A stretch of DNA of 64,000 bases from Saxidomus purpurata (taxonomy: Eukaryota; Mollusca; Bivalvia; Venerida; Veneridae), in NCBI GenBank assembly GCA_022818135.1, contig JAFMSR010000015.1, positions 27,328,574 through 27,392,573 of the forward strand. Reading direction: 5' to 3'. The position numbers and the translations under genes are program-made. How positions within the stretch are numbered: the stretch's first letter is position 1; every line of letters begins with the position of its first letter. Shown in pieces: positions 24,346 to 36,909 of the stretch. Below the pieces are notes generated by a model. The model ran no database searches. It was not told where the DNA came from and saw nothing but the letters and a program-made list of their open reading frames with translations.

Positions 24346-24915
24346 TAAAACAATTCCTAGTTCAAATTCAACAAGTAACAGGTTTTGCCAGCCATCCAAT
24401 ATCCTAAATAAACAACATTCCCCCGATTGCAGACATCTCGGATTAAAATGAGCAACGAAAGTGTCAGTTCAGTATTAAATATATTTTATTAGTCATAGTA
24501 ATAATCATTATTAGGCAGAGACATAAACAAAACCATGCATATCAAAACAAATAAACTTTTGGGTAAAAAGAACAAAAAAACCCTCAAAATAAAGTAAAAT
24601 GTCTTTCTGAAAATGTTTATTTAAATTTACAAATGGTAAGAAATATAGGTAGATTTAAGTATATTTAAATAATATTTTAAGTCAGTCACAATATAAGCAA
24701 TAAATTACGATACTTTAAAGTACAAGCAACTAAAAGCATGTTCTCAAGCAAGAAATGGATTAAATTTTAGCTAGTAGGTCTATATCACACTTTCAAACAA
24801 CATTAAATCACTGTAACAATAAAGTATTGCTGGAATCAAAACCGTAATCAATCACAGAAGAGATCTTATAGAATAACACATTGCAACAAGACAGTCAGTT
24901 TGATTTTTTTCAAAA

Positions 24916-27173
24916 TTATCTGTTTTCTTCAGTTTGATTTTTTTCGTCCTCCACCGTCCGATCTGGTGCATATTTCAAACAAATTTGGATTGAAGACGTT
25001 GTGTCATGTTTTGTCAGCTTTTCCTTTACTTTTCTCTTCATTGCATTGGCTAAAATAAAAATCAAAGGTGATTAGAAACATATCTTATAACACATGTTAA
25101 CCCTAAAAGCAAACATAATAAAAAAAATTAAAAATCTTAATACCTGAACATCATTCCCTCTCAAGTTGTTATTTGTCACTGAATCGAATAAATCTATTGG
25201 CTGAAAGTTATACCCAAAGGAAAGTAATTGTTAATACAACAATTGTTTGGTTAATTATTTATGAGTACTCACTTGCAACTGCTTTTCAATGTATTAAATG
25301 TTTCAGTTACTTGCGACAGAGATTGTGTGCACCATCATAATCAATGTATCAAAATGTATATTTACCGATTCATGTCCATATGCAGAGATTGATGCGAAGG
25401 TGAGCTTCTGTGTAATGCTCTTCAAGTAGAACTTTGCCATAAGTTCATTGGACAATAATCTGAAAATATAATAAAATGAAAATAGAGTTCAATAGAATTT
25501 AAACAAGATATGTGATCACTTATTAGAATCATCATAGTACATCAGTACAGAATGATATGGTTAAGCATAAAAAACGATTCTTTACATTTTAATAAACATT
25601 TGGATTCTGTACTTTTTAAAAGTTAAAATACTTAAAGATCAAAGATGAAAGCTGAGTAATCACGTTTCCCGAATAGCATTTATTATACCATTAACCCAGA
25701 TGTGCGAAGCCGAGAATACAGGTCGAATTTCCCCACTACATTAATGATTAATTATGTCATGCACACATTTTATATGCCGGTGTAGATTAAGTTGGAATTT
25801 ATGCTACGTGCTTCATGCGAAACGTTTACATATCATACTTATCAAAAAGATAGAAATAATTAATAAAAAGTATGAAAAAGCATTATCTAAACAATATTAA
25901 TGCTTATACCCGCGCATTGCGATTATGTAGTTGGTGGATATGGACAATTCTGTTTAATCGATCGTTACGTCAAGGTCTTTCAAATAGTATGGTCCGGAAA
26001 CGAGCGTAATACGATAAATAACCTGCCTCGGATCACGTGACAAACATCCGGGTACCCGCAATTTTGGAAAAAGAAAGAAAATATTGATACTTTATATCTA
26101 CATATATCTCGATATTTTACCATCAATTTGACCAACAAAGTGATCCTAAATACAATATATGCATTCCCTTATCATTACATGATATTATATTTTACCGATG
26201 TTTCGTTTTACGTGGATTTACGCATTGGAAAGTTGACCTCATACGAACGGGTTTTTTCACAAATAACCAAAAGCCGAAAACCGACCTAATTTTAGCGCCT
26301 CTTTCCTACTTGCATGGTGTTCATGTGATTGATGTAACATCTTTTTCTCATAGATTTGAGTCTAATGTACGTCTCTTATGTCTTAGATTTTCGTATTTCA
26401 CCCGTATTTTAATTTTCTGGGACGGTTAGATCCGTTCAAAATCTGAAAATGGCGTCAATGGTGATTTTTTTCGCGATACGGTGATATTTTGTGCACAGGT
26501 TTTCACTATATATTTAGGGTCAAATGATGGAAAATTGCTAATTAAAATGTAAATTAAGAGTTATTTTTGATCGGATATGAATTAGATTTTCGTTTTTTTA
26601 TTTTGTAACATAATAACGTACAGTTTTATAAGACCAGTATCGTGAGTCAAATTACCATCCATCGCTAAAATGCGCAAGACGGAATAGCATGGACCGTGTT
26701 TAACTCGCATTAAAGATAAAAGTTAATTATATATAGAGGTTTTAATTTCACAGTTTTACAGAAAATTTCAACAGCTTTCCAATTATACCATTTTTTTTAT
26801 TAAATGTGGTATTTAAATAACACAATGACGGGCAGTTTTGCATACATTTATCGGACAAATACCAGTTTACTCGCTCGGCGTGATAAATGCACGGCGTGAT
26901 AAACGCTTCCAGGTAAAAATCGATAACCGAGACAAGATTATCAGTACGATAAGACATTTATAGAGGGCGTTTCCGGACCATACTATTTGAAAGACCTTGG
27001 TTACGTCAATAATGCATGGTCAAGCAAACAGGTATCGTTTGTACTAATGTAGATAAACTATAAAGAAATCAAATCCATTTTCATCTTACCTTTTCAAACT
27101 GCTGTATAGCTTCTATGTTCAACTGAGATCGAAACTCCTTCGCCGGTTTGCTGTCTTTCACTTTCCGCCAACG
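24916..27173 (-). pseudogene. Incomplete spliced DUF4806-like gene inside the transposon
   Basis: Four exon-like blocks on the minus strand have splice signals. Exon a, 27090-27173, has only one open frame (start RWRKVKDSKPAKEF) and donor AAAAG|GTAAG. Exon b, 25366-25459, follows ATTTTCAG, encodes LLSNELMAKF, donor TCG|GTAAAT. Exon c, 25144-25200, follows CTTTCAG, encodes PIDLFDSVTNN, donor CAG|GTATTA. Exon d, 24916-25049, follows TTTTTAG, encodes KVKEKLTKHD and CLKYAPDRT and ends TAA. The SNEL...APDR pattern recalls DUF4806, a domain of unknown function often found in transposon-linked proteins; this is from memory. Phases do not agree: a-to-b lacks a link (an exon is missing or unrecognised) and c-to-d needs a different acceptor. 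Hence incomplete or degenerate. The long intron between a and b holds the nested element. Confidence 0.5.
25971..26999. mobile_element. 1029-bp nested element, 31-bp+ perfect TIRs (hAT- or P-like)
   Basis: Inverted ends at 25971-26002 and 26968-26999 are identical over at least 31 bp (outer part CAAGGTCTTTCAAATAG), flanked by GTTACGT at 25964-25970 and 27000-27006. A 7-8-bp duplication with CA...TG ends fits hAT or P elements. The longest internal frame (69 codons, minus) has no motif, so it is probably non-autonomous. Confidence 0.85.
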
Positions 27174-27525
27174 CTATAGATTTAAAAGTAAAATGTTTAC
27201 ATCCGTTGAAATGCGCCACCTACAAATATATTTCCCGCATATTGCAGCGCCACCTATCTGACAAAGGGCAATAGTTTCTAGGATTTGATAATAAAAAATC
27301 ACAAAAACTTCAACGAAGTTGCAGTTATCAATTTGATCACACGATTCCGGAGATTACAAGCTTTTAGAATTACGACCTCAATCCGACGTCGTTCCAACGT
27401 CGGACACCGACGTTATATAGATGTCGGGGTTTTGACGTTGGATCGACGTCGGATTGAGGTCGCCGACGTCGCGACCAAAATCCAACGTTGATCCAACGTT
27501 GTACCGACGTCGCGTGTTTGCTGGG

Positions 27526-29205
27526 AAAAAACGTCCGTATTATAAGCAAAGCGTCAGGAATGACAAATTCTTGTCAAGCGTGATAGATGAACAAATCATT
27601 ATAATAAAGATTACTTATTGAATTGTATTGAGAGTTGTTGTTTGCAACCACTGTAAGAGAATTTTAATGTAATATCTTCTATAAATCTTTTTTGTTTAAC
27701 TTGTTCATTTTACAGAAAATGTTGCATCCCATACGTAACAATGATTTGGTTTCAACTTTTGAAGTAAAAGACTTTATTAATAAATCATTGCAAAATGATA
27801 ATAATATAAAGGTTCACCTATTGTATCAATTTAATTGAAGAATAAAGACTAACATAAAAGTTACATTTACTTTTTGAGGGATTGCAATCGCTCAAAGCCA
27901 AAGTATACGAAAAACGATGTCATACGGTATCAATGACGTAGTTTTGTTTTGATCCGGATAAAAATCAGTAGTTTGCATCAATTCTTGAGTCCCCTGAGAT
28001 AATTCCATAGCCTTTAAATGGAAAGTGCCCGCCAATGGTATATCTTTATCTATCCGCGCATTATGAGGATATATCTTATGTTAAAATAGACATCAGTATA
28101 AGTACACTGTGCTATTTTGAGTAACTGACCTAGTCGCTTTTCCAACATTAATCTCATAGTCAGGAAACTCACTGAAACAAGAGCATCATCACGGAATGCG
28201 TGTGGTTCAACTAGAGGGAAATCACAAGAATGCCGGACTCTATACCACATACTGTTTCGGCGCAAGTACTAGTTATGAACAAGAATTCCAAAAAATGATA
28301 CTCGTTGCTGGATCTTGGGAACAAATGTCATTCAATCAAATACATTGACAGAAACAGAAATTGTTTCTAATCAATAAACAACACGTATTGCGTTCGCGGC
28401 GTAGTGCGTATTGTGTTGCCAGAATTAAAGGATTTATTCTTGGTATATAAATCAAACAAATTTGTTTTTTACTATTTACTTACTTTATTTATTTCTTTTT
28501 TCAGTGGGAATGTAAGTTTTCTTTCTTGTCTACTTAAATGCTGGTTTGATTTTATGGCATTAAATACTGCCATTACGTTACAAAAAACAACTGATAGCGC
28601 AAAACGTAAAAAGGTTGACTACAGACAGTCAACGCCCAAGAAACTGAGTAAATAATCATGTATATTTGGTATTGAAAACCGACACAAAATGTTGTTTCCG
28701 TTCTTTGAAGATGTAAATCATATAACTAGGTATGAATGCATGTTACCGATTGAGTGAACAGTTGAAGGATGTTTTATATAAACCTAATCAATATATAAAC
28801 ATAAGAAAATCCCTTCGTGTCATAAAACTATACAGCTATTCTATATTTGGAAAGCCATGATTTTTTCTTTTCTTTTCTGTTTGCAGCTGTACCATAAACG
28901 AAACAACTGTTTGTTTGCTTTAGCAGATGTTTACAACCATCGATTATAAAACATAAAAGCATTTTGAACTATGTGACAAGAAAACCTAATCATGTAAAGT
29001 CACAATAAAACGCAGTCTCATATTGAACTATCGACTACGTTGGCGTAACAAAGTAAACTAAATCTTTGACTGAAAATTGATTTTCGTTATATGAGAATTA
29101 TTATACATATGTACTCGTAAATGAAGGTTAAAACAGTACAATTAACGGAAACTTAGATCCTAAAACAACAATAAAATCAAGTGCAGATAATGACTACAGT
29201 GCAGG
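27526..29205. other. Unannotated DNA
   Basis: Nothing recognised. An 83-codon plus frame at 28404-28655 and a 71-codon minus frame at 28050-28265 have no known motif. Confidence 0.4.
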
Positions 29206-29460
29206 GACACTCCCTTTGCAGATTATATTCTCAAAATATAATGTGTTCAGTTAACGTAAAATCATTAAAAAAATAAACATATCCAACAACATATAAACAA
29301 ATTTACTCATGTTAGAACAAATAACAAATAATTATAAAGACCTTCTGTAATTGATTCTTACAATTTCATTTGAGAATCATCCCTAAACATGAAAAAGATT
29401 CAGCCCCAAAAGGAGTAATAACCGATTCAATAAGCAGATTTAGGGTACCGTTTAACCTTT
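29206..29460 (-). mobile_element. Decayed MITE family B relic
   Basis: AGGGACACTCCCTTTGCAG at 29202-29220 and TCAGTTAACGTAAAATCATT recall the reverse-orientation family-B end. The rest is strongly diverged. Confidence 0.45.
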
Positions 29461-29707
29461 ATATTATAGTTGGTTTAAATAATTGTTAGGATAGCAATTT
29501 GGTATAAAAGGTTGTTATACTTGCATTTTGTGCAGGCATGTATGTTCACATAGAAGTTGTACGTACAATTAGTCTGTTGTGAACAATATGCAAGGGATAT
29601 GGCTCTTTAATACTTATCTGTATTATGGACAATTGGTACGAGGCAGTAATGAACATATCCGCATGATATGACAATATTGTATCACCTTCAGTGTACCTGT
29701 TAGCTAA

Positions 29708-29975
29708 TAAATTGTTACTAATTTAGCACTATCCTCTTGCATTTCTTCGAACTTCACGTGATTTTAGCTATGATGTGTTAAATTAACGGGAAATTTATTA
29801 CATTTTTGATTACTATTTTCAAGCTTATTGACATTTTTAAGTACTTTTGGAAAAAGGAATAGCAGACTATCCACTCTCTTGCCGACTGTTAAAGTACAAT
29901 GTGTAGAGAAAAGAGACAAAATAGTGTCTGTTCTATTAAGAAAGCGCCGTTTAGAATCGCATTTTGACTTTAATG
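29708..29975. repeat. Dispersed repeat N, copy 2
   Basis: Same ordered blocks as 19154-19375, ending TGTCTGTTCTATTAAGAAAG and CGCCGTTTAGAATC. Confidence 0.65.
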
Positions 29976-29995
29976 AAATTTGATGAAAAGGATCA

Positions 29996-31098
29996 CTGCA
30001 ATTGTAGATGTTCCCTATTCATTTTGGGTCAGTGGCTCAAAGGTCAACGTCACTGTGACCTCCGATAGCACTTCCTTGATTACACTCTTCAGGTAACAAT
30101 TTTCATTCAACTTTCATCAAACTTGCTTAAAAGCTTTTATTTTAGGGTCAGTGGGTCAAAGGTCAATGTCGCAGTGACCATCTACATGTCACAGTTTTCA
30201 TTCAACTTTCATCAAACTTGCTGAGAAGGTTAACTGCCACATGTTAACGATCCCTAATGATTTTGAGTCAAAGGTACATTGTATAGGTCACATTGGTCTC
30301 CGCTAGATTTTCCTTGATTACGCTCTACAGGTCACAGTTTTCATTCAACTTTCATAAAACTTGCTTAAAAGGTTTCATGTAAGATGAAGATTATTCTCTA
30401 GGGTTAGTAGGTCTAAGGTCAAGGTCAAATTATCTCTAATAGCGTTTCCTCGATTCCTCTAAAGGTTACATTTTGTTTTCAACTTTCATCAAACATGCTC
30501 AGAAGGTTCCCTGTAACATTTAATTTATCCCTTTCGTTTTGAGGTAAGTGGCTCAAAGGTCAATGTCACAGTGGCCTACGTTAGATTTTCCTTGATAGAG
30601 CTGTACGGGTCGCAGTTTTCATCTAACTTCCATCAAACTTGCTCAGTGGGTTCCTTGTAACATGTTGATGCTGTACATTTTGGAAAGTAGGTCAAAGGTC
30701 AAGATCGCAGTGACCCGAACTTTGAAAACCTTTTCAGCTCAATATCTTGAGATCTATTTGACCAACTTTCTTCAAAATGCCTTTGATGATCGGTCTTATT
30801 AAACAGATGATTCCTGTCGTTTTTTTGGAATCAGTATGGTCAAATGTTATGGTCACAGTGACCCGAACCTTGAAACTCTTTTCCACTCAATATCGTGAGA
30901 TCTACATCATCCACAGTCTTCAAACGTCATACGATGATTGGTCTTTCTGAGGAGATGATCCCTACTGATTTTTTGGAGTCAGTGGGTTAAGGTCACAGTG
31001 ACCTATGTAAGCTTCTCCATGGTAACACTACAAAAGATTTTCTTAAAACATTCAAGTTAGACCAGTAGAGCGATACTAGTCCTTCTGGACCTCTTGTC
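29996..31098 (+). mobile_element. Helitron-like tandem repeat array with terminal hairpin
   Basis: Eight degenerate units each contain a GGGTCAGTGGCTCAAAGGTC block followed by CACAGTGACC and TTTCATCAAACTTGCT. Unit starts are near 30030, 30146, 30265, 30403, 30541, 30683, 30829 and 30975, the last three 146 bp apart. The array ends in an imperfect hairpin, TAGTCCTTCTGGACCTCTTG, near 31076-31095, analogous to the ends at 41203 and 47541. Non-coding. Confidence 0.65.
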
Positions 31099-31879
31099 TG
31101 TATTTGACGGACAAACTTGGATTATCAGCCTACTTTGTAAGGTTAACATTTCTTTATAAGAGATGTATCTAAGTATAAGTATTAATAACGTTTTCAATGC
31201 AATAACTGAATTTGAAAGAGCCCACTTGATCGTAGCGTGGTCCTTTTGACAGAAAATTAAACTACAATGTAAAATTGGAATTTGGATGTTAATATTTGCT
31301 ACATAGACAAATTCATTTGAAGCACGTAGAATATCAGCAGCTACATTTAACAGGCCCATTAAACTGAAATTCGACAGTATTCAAGTTGCAGAGGAATTTA
31401 TATAAATGCACATGATTCACGGGGTGCTTTGAATGATAAAAAACGTACCGGTGTATTCTACTTTTGTTGTAACGCTTGGATTATTATGTATGCTAATAAC
31501 AATTTCCATCTGTATCATACAACTGTGACTTGGCACATGTACACTTCGGTTCGAAAAATATTAAATATCTTTGTTCGACTTAATGATAATTTGAATATTA
31601 AAATCGTTTCAGTATCTTATCTTTAATTATGCCAGAACACTAAAGGATAAAACAATGCCGTAGGTATTCCCCATCTACGAAAACGTATTTTATTTTCATT
31701 GGAAAATGCTTCTAGGGAGTGTTCGTTTTTGTGCCTGCTGGATACCTCTATGAATATCATTGTTTTCGTGTTTTGCGTAATAGACATTTAAACACCCAGA
31801 ATGTAAAACCTTCCAAATTTTGAGCTTTAGGGGTGCTGTCTATGCAAGGTAAGACATTCGAGACATTTATATGAACGGA

Positions 31880-32035
31880 ATAATGTATGTTGGTTAAGGT
31901 GTCTGCCGCTCATCCCGGAGGTTGTGGGTTCTAGCCCCACTAGGGTCACGACCATACCTCCTAATATGATACTAGTACTGTTGTTTCATGAAGCTTTCTT
32001 CACATTCGAGCTAAAATAAAAAAGTACATTGTATA
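31880..32035 (+). repeat. tRNA-derived SINE
   Basis: TTGGTTAAGGTGTCTGCC gives a box-A region and GTGGGTTCTAGCCCCAC a box-B/T-arm. The body continues CTAGGGTCACGACCATACC and ends near CGAGCTAAAATAAAAAAG. I recall this sequence type as a widespread bivalve SINE. The leading tRNA part is incomplete. Confidence 0.75.
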
Positions 32036-34152
32036 AGCTATAAGGTGAGAAGTTACAGCTTACATTTAACCGAAACTGCACGGAACGCACTATTTGTTTT
32101 AATTCGGAGACTTAAATTCATAACAATGACAACTTGAGTAGTAGTTGTTATGCCAGCCTTGTAATCGAGTAGTATTGCCCCATGCTCTCTCTTGTTACGT
32201 TCCATTTTCCTATACATATTATTATTAATATTTATCATTGCTTCTAAATGACACTGGTCTTTGAGCTTAGCTTGGTCTCATTATGTCTTATTGTTATAAA
32301 GCGCTAAGTGACCGGAAAGTAACTGTAAATGTGCATGAATTTATCACATTATTTAACGCATAGTCATATATTAAAAGATTGACCAATAATTGACCAAAAT
32401 CGTTGTAATAAATTAATAGTGTATGGACAAATGTAGTCTCTTGTGCTACAGGCATGCTAAATTCTATTGGAAATCTTTAATGAAAAAATACAAATTCCAC
32501 TGACAGTTTTCACCGTGTATCGGAAATCTAGCAAGCTGCTTCTGTAAGCTTTCAAACAGCGTTTGTTTTTTCATTTGTTATAGCGTTTTCATCATTCTCA
32601 AATGTGGATTCATGTTTTATTAATTTTAAACTCGTTGGTAAAGTAGGATAAGCAGTCAGATGGTAAGCAAAAACAAAGATATTCATTTTGCAATAGTTTT
32701 TTAGCTGACTAAAATAATAGGAATAATGATCGAATAATATAGCTGCTGTAAAGTCTATGTTCTAATACGTTTATTCATTTCCATAACATACGCTTTATTT
32801 TTAATTTGATACATGCTAAACATTACGGTTTACGTTTTAGGCTTGAAATGAAATATGTAATAAGTCACTAAACTTAATCCTGTTCTATGTTTTTTTGGTA
32901 ACTATGAAACACGTTTGGGTCAAACCGAATGCAGACATACATTGTATTTGAAAACATTTATTGATAAAAGATATTATTTCGTTATACTACAAGGACGTAC
33001 ATGTACGTATTATTAACAGGTTTATATTAATTTTGATTATTTGTTTATGTAACAGTCATCTGAAAAGTGTCATCAATCAAGGTTTCAAAATTAGCGTACA
33101 CGTACCTACATAGTGTGTTAACCACATTAAAACCAAACAGTCGAGTTGAGAACATAATATTCGACATCAGTTGATGAAACGAAGCAAAAGTCCAGCTTTG
33201 TAGTTGTATCTTAATGTAACAGGACACTTGTGCCTCGAATTGTTTCTTCTGCCTATTTATCGCCGATGTCGTTTTGGGGAATTTATTTTAATTATAATAA
33301 TAATGATAATGGTAATAATAATGAAACTAATATAGTGTTAGTAATAATGATTAAAAATTTAAGGATACGATTTGATAAGCCGGAGACATAGTAGAACAGC
33401 GAAGTAAATGTACTGAATTTTGATTCCATTGGAGTTTTGGCGTCTCCTCGTCTGAATATGTCATTATAAAGTCTGAAACGTATGAATAAAATGGTGATTA
33501 TTAGCAGTATATTTTCGTTTAGTTTGCAGTTTCGACCGAAGGATAGGAGTTAAGCCCTAATCCTTTTGAGATACATTCGTTTCAATATTTAAACGAATAT
33601 GTTTACGTAATAGTGTTTGTTTTGAGTTAATTAAAATGAACTTAAAGACTATAAAATGAAACAGATGAAGTGAAATGTTATATTCTGCAAAAGCATGAAT
33701 TTTCACCGAAATGACGTTGAAAATTATAGTCCTATTTTGTGAGTATTTATGCCTAAACGGAATTTATGTTGAAGTCGAAAAACGATACTGTACGATCTAA
33801 ACCTAACCAGGAAATAGGTGATTTGAGGTAAGGCGAATCGTCTGAATGTGTTTGCTTATAGGTTATATAACAGGAATAATATATGCATCGAGTCATCGAC
33901 TGCTATTGTAAATCATTCATAATAAAAGTCAGTTCCTGTCGTTGTACGACTTGCTTAGAATTATAAAGTAAAAACAATCATGAACAAGTTTCTTTACCTT
34001 ATACATGTATAAAAAATATGTTGCAAGTTATAATGAATAGTATATTATGGCGTGTCAAATGTTGCAATATTTCATATTTTGTCATTTGTACTTGATGGTG
34101 TTGTATATATCATTATATTTGTAATGCATCATTTCATTACATTTTCATATTA
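32036..34152. other. Unannotated DNA with a dispersed repeat and an AAT-rich tract
   Basis: 32500-32660 shares GTGTATCGGAAATCTAG and following blocks with 36200-36430. 33288-33345 is an imperfect TAA/TGA triplet tract. No gene recognised. Confidence 0.45.
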
Positions 34153-34156
34153 TTAA

Positions 34157-34514
34157 AGGGACATACCCTATAACTGATGTCAAACTTAAATAACCTCCAA
34201 AACATAAATAATATAATCGTTGGAAGTATTTTAACTTAACCTAAAAGTTTCAGCTATGCTTTCCCAGTCATTATTGGTAAAATCAGCGGGGTTTAAAATA
34301 TACTTTAGTGCCGTAAACCATTCAATAATCTATGTAGAGTTGTTGTTGTACAATTAATGGGTGGATGCCATTTATTACAGAAAGCCTCTACATTTATTAA
34401 TTGTGGTATAATGAGGCATTTTTCTTCTTTGAAATTGTATTTATCATTTTACGTTCATTGAACGCATAATCTATGTTTCGAGAATATAACCTGCCAGATG
34501 TAGGAAGTGCCTCT
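34157..34514 (+). mobile_element. MITE family B, complete copy B2
   Basis: 358 bp from AGGGACATACCCTATAACTG to AGTGCCTCT, flanked by TTAA at 34153-34156 and 34515-34518. It serves as the uninterrupted reference for B1 and B6. Confidence 0.88.
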
Positions 34515-34518
34515 TTAA

Positions 34519-35309
34519 TAGAATATATGCATGGAATATTTTCTCAATACTTCTTCTATCCATTGCATTCATCTATTGTCTCCGATTTGGCAAAGGAAGA
34601 TTATTAAAATACTGGACAAGGTAGATTTATTGTCCCTGTTCAATGCACTTCTCTTCAATGTCCTCTACCGTTCCATTCAATGCCCTCTACCTTTCCCTTC
34701 AACGTCCTTTACCGCAAGTCAATATATGAATATTTTGGAGTTATGTGCCACATGACAAAAATAATCAAAAATTGTAAATGTCAACTGTTATTTATTTACA
34801 TTGTACAAAGTCAGGATTATAAATATGGTATATTAGTACACAGAAGAGTATTCAAAACCTACTACAGTCCATATCCGTTATCTCGACTTCGGTTATCTCG
34901 ATTTTTCGATATCTCAACTTGATTTTCTCGGTCCCGATTTTTCTCCTTCTTGTATATCATTACTTGATAACAAATACACCTGCTTTTTGGCATTATATTA
35001 TAGGCATTATAACATGACATACCCTACATGTCATAAATTGAAGGCTGACTTTATAAAATAAATGCAATCTATGGTCAAAAATAGCAAACTAGACTTGCAT
35101 TCCCCTTGCTAGATGTTTATACCCTGAAAGTGTTTTAGATTGAAAACAGAAGAAGTTTCAGAAACTTCTTAAAAACTACAGCTAATATAAATTAGTACAT
35201 TGCCAATCGCTCTAATTCGCCCCATTGAGGAATGATAGAAATATTAACAATGTATTTCTTCTTGTGGGATTTCTAATATCTTTCTCTCTAGACAAGTACG
35301 TTACAATTA
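34519..35309. other. Unannotated DNA
   Basis: A short reiteration of TTCAATG/CCTCTACC/CATTCAATGCCCTC at about 34640-34700. No gene recognised. Confidence 0.4.
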
Positions 35310-36490
35310 TAGGTTAGACGTTATTGACCTTTCAGATGAGCTGCTCATATAAGTGCTGGTCATTTGGTACTAAATTGGGTAGTTACATACACTCGTGACA
35401 TATTGCGTGAATTAATTAGTTTTTTTGTGTCATTTCTGACATTGTTGATGCTGTATCTAACAAAATGTGACAGTGTCAAACTCAATATAAGCAGTCACAC
35501 AATGCTAAAAATTGGTTATTTTTTGGTATCTGACGTAGGTATTGGTGTAACCGCAGTTTTGTAACATAAATAAAACGCTCTTTGATTTGGAAAAGTATAA
35601 AAGTCGCATTGACGTATACCTGGAGAGTACGGAGAGTAATGTACAACATTCTTATTGTCAGACACGGATAATGCCTTAAAGCTGCTCGCTCTCAGATTTT
35701 GGTAAAAAAATAAAGTTCTTAAAACTGTATGTAAATAACGTTTTTAGAACATTTGTGATATAAAAAGGCTCCAGTATAAATTCATGTCACATATATCTCT
35801 AAATTTCGAAAAGTACGCTACCAAATTCAAAACCGTTGCAAACGCTTTTAAAATTTCAATATAAACATATAGTGTGGCGGTGCCGTGTAACCGACCTTTT
35901 TCAATCGATTTCTGCAAATTCCTACCTAGATTTTTGCTTATTTTTTTATTCTAGGCTTTAGTTTTATATTTATGAATAAGAATGTCTTTTTTTGAAAAAT
36001 TTTTTTCACGGCAACGAGCTTTAACGTCTTGGCATTGTTCGAAATAAGGTGTGCACTCCCATTACTGATACGGTTTGTGTATCAAATTAAATTTTAAGAG
36101 AGAGTTAAGGTATTAAGATCTAGCAGCATGTTCGTACTAAAATGCCATTTTATGGACTAATTAATTTTGTACACCTATATAGAATATCAACAAAATACCC
36201 CAGTGTCCATGGTGTATCGGAAATCTGAAAACTGTTCTGCAGGTTTTGTTTTATCATTTGATGGCACAGTTGTTTAAGCGCTGACACGACTTGGGTCGCT
36301 TTCTCCATTCGGATAAAATCAAATTTTAATGTGGATGAATAACTTAATAATTATCATTTACATAATCTGGTGATAAGGATACATACGATGTCTAATAAAA
36401 TGGTAAGTAAAAAGTTAACATAAATAATTTTTACAACGGTTTACTTTTGAGTTGAGTAAGATAGAAACAATTTTATGGAAAAGTATTATT
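35310..36490. repeat. Local segmental duplication, copy 1 (holds MITE A5)
   Basis: Blocks CCTTTCAGATGAGCTGCT, ACTAAATTGGGTAGTTACAT and GCTGTATCTAACAAAATGTG (35330-35470), then GTCGCTTTCTCCATTCGGAT and TCATTTACATAATCTGGTG (36290-36375), recur in the same order at 37375-37770. Copy 1 is longer because MITE A5 and other sequence lie between the blocks. Confidence 0.65.
35680..36020 (+). mobile_element. MITE family A, copy A5
   Basis: Left terminus AGCTGCTCGCTCTCAG after TTAA 35676-35679. The right terminus is eroded to CGGCAACGAGCT before TTAA 36021-36024. Interior is typical of the family. Confidence 0.85.
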
Positions 36491-36559
36491 ATGTTTCAGT
36501 CTCCAATCTATTGAAACCGACCTTAAGTAAATTGCAGATATAAACTTCTGTACCTTTAA

Positions 36560-36905
36560 AGGGACATACTCTATCACTGATGTCAAACTAAATAACCTCA
36601 AAAACATTAATAATAGAATCTTTGGAAGTATTATAATCTACCTAAAAGTTTCAGCTATGCATTCCCATTCATTATCGATAAAATCAGCGGTTTAAAATAT
36701 ACTGCAGTACCCTACACCATTCAAAAATCTATGTAGAGTTGTTGTTGTACAAATAATGGGTGGATGCGATTTATTATTGTGGTAAAATGAGGCATTTTTC
36801 GCCATTGGTTCTTCTTTGACATTGTATTTATTTATCATTTTACGTTCATTGACCACATAATCTATGTTTCGAGAATATAATCTGCTAGATGTAGGGAGTG
36901 CCTCT
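36560..36905 (+). mobile_element. MITE family B, complete copy B3
   Basis: From AGGGACATACTCTATCACTG to GGGAGTGCCTCT, flanked by TTAA at 36556-36559 and 36906-36909. The right TTAA is also the left TTAA of MITE A6. Confidence 0.87.
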
Positions 36906-36909
36906 TTAA

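Larger units (their letters stand above)
24019..27525. mobile_element. 3.5-kb DNA transposon, CCCAGCAAACA ends, carrying a spliced gene
   Basis: Inverted ends CCCAGCAAACA at 24019-24029 and TGTTTGCTGGG ending at 27525. Just inside both ends are dense GACGTCG, CCAACGTCG and GACGTTGG words (24031-24150, 27370-27515), looking like subterminal transposase sites. The left side adds a 44-bp tandem array. Inside lie an incomplete minus-strand spliced gene and a nested 1029-bp element. No target duplication is clear (AA-rich flanks), and no recognisable transposase is left, so it is probably non-autonomous. Superfamily not assigned. Confidence 0.75.

Noticed and set aside
28404..28655. 83-codon plus frame
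   Set aside because: No motif, hydrophobic/lysine composition expected of AT-rich DNA.
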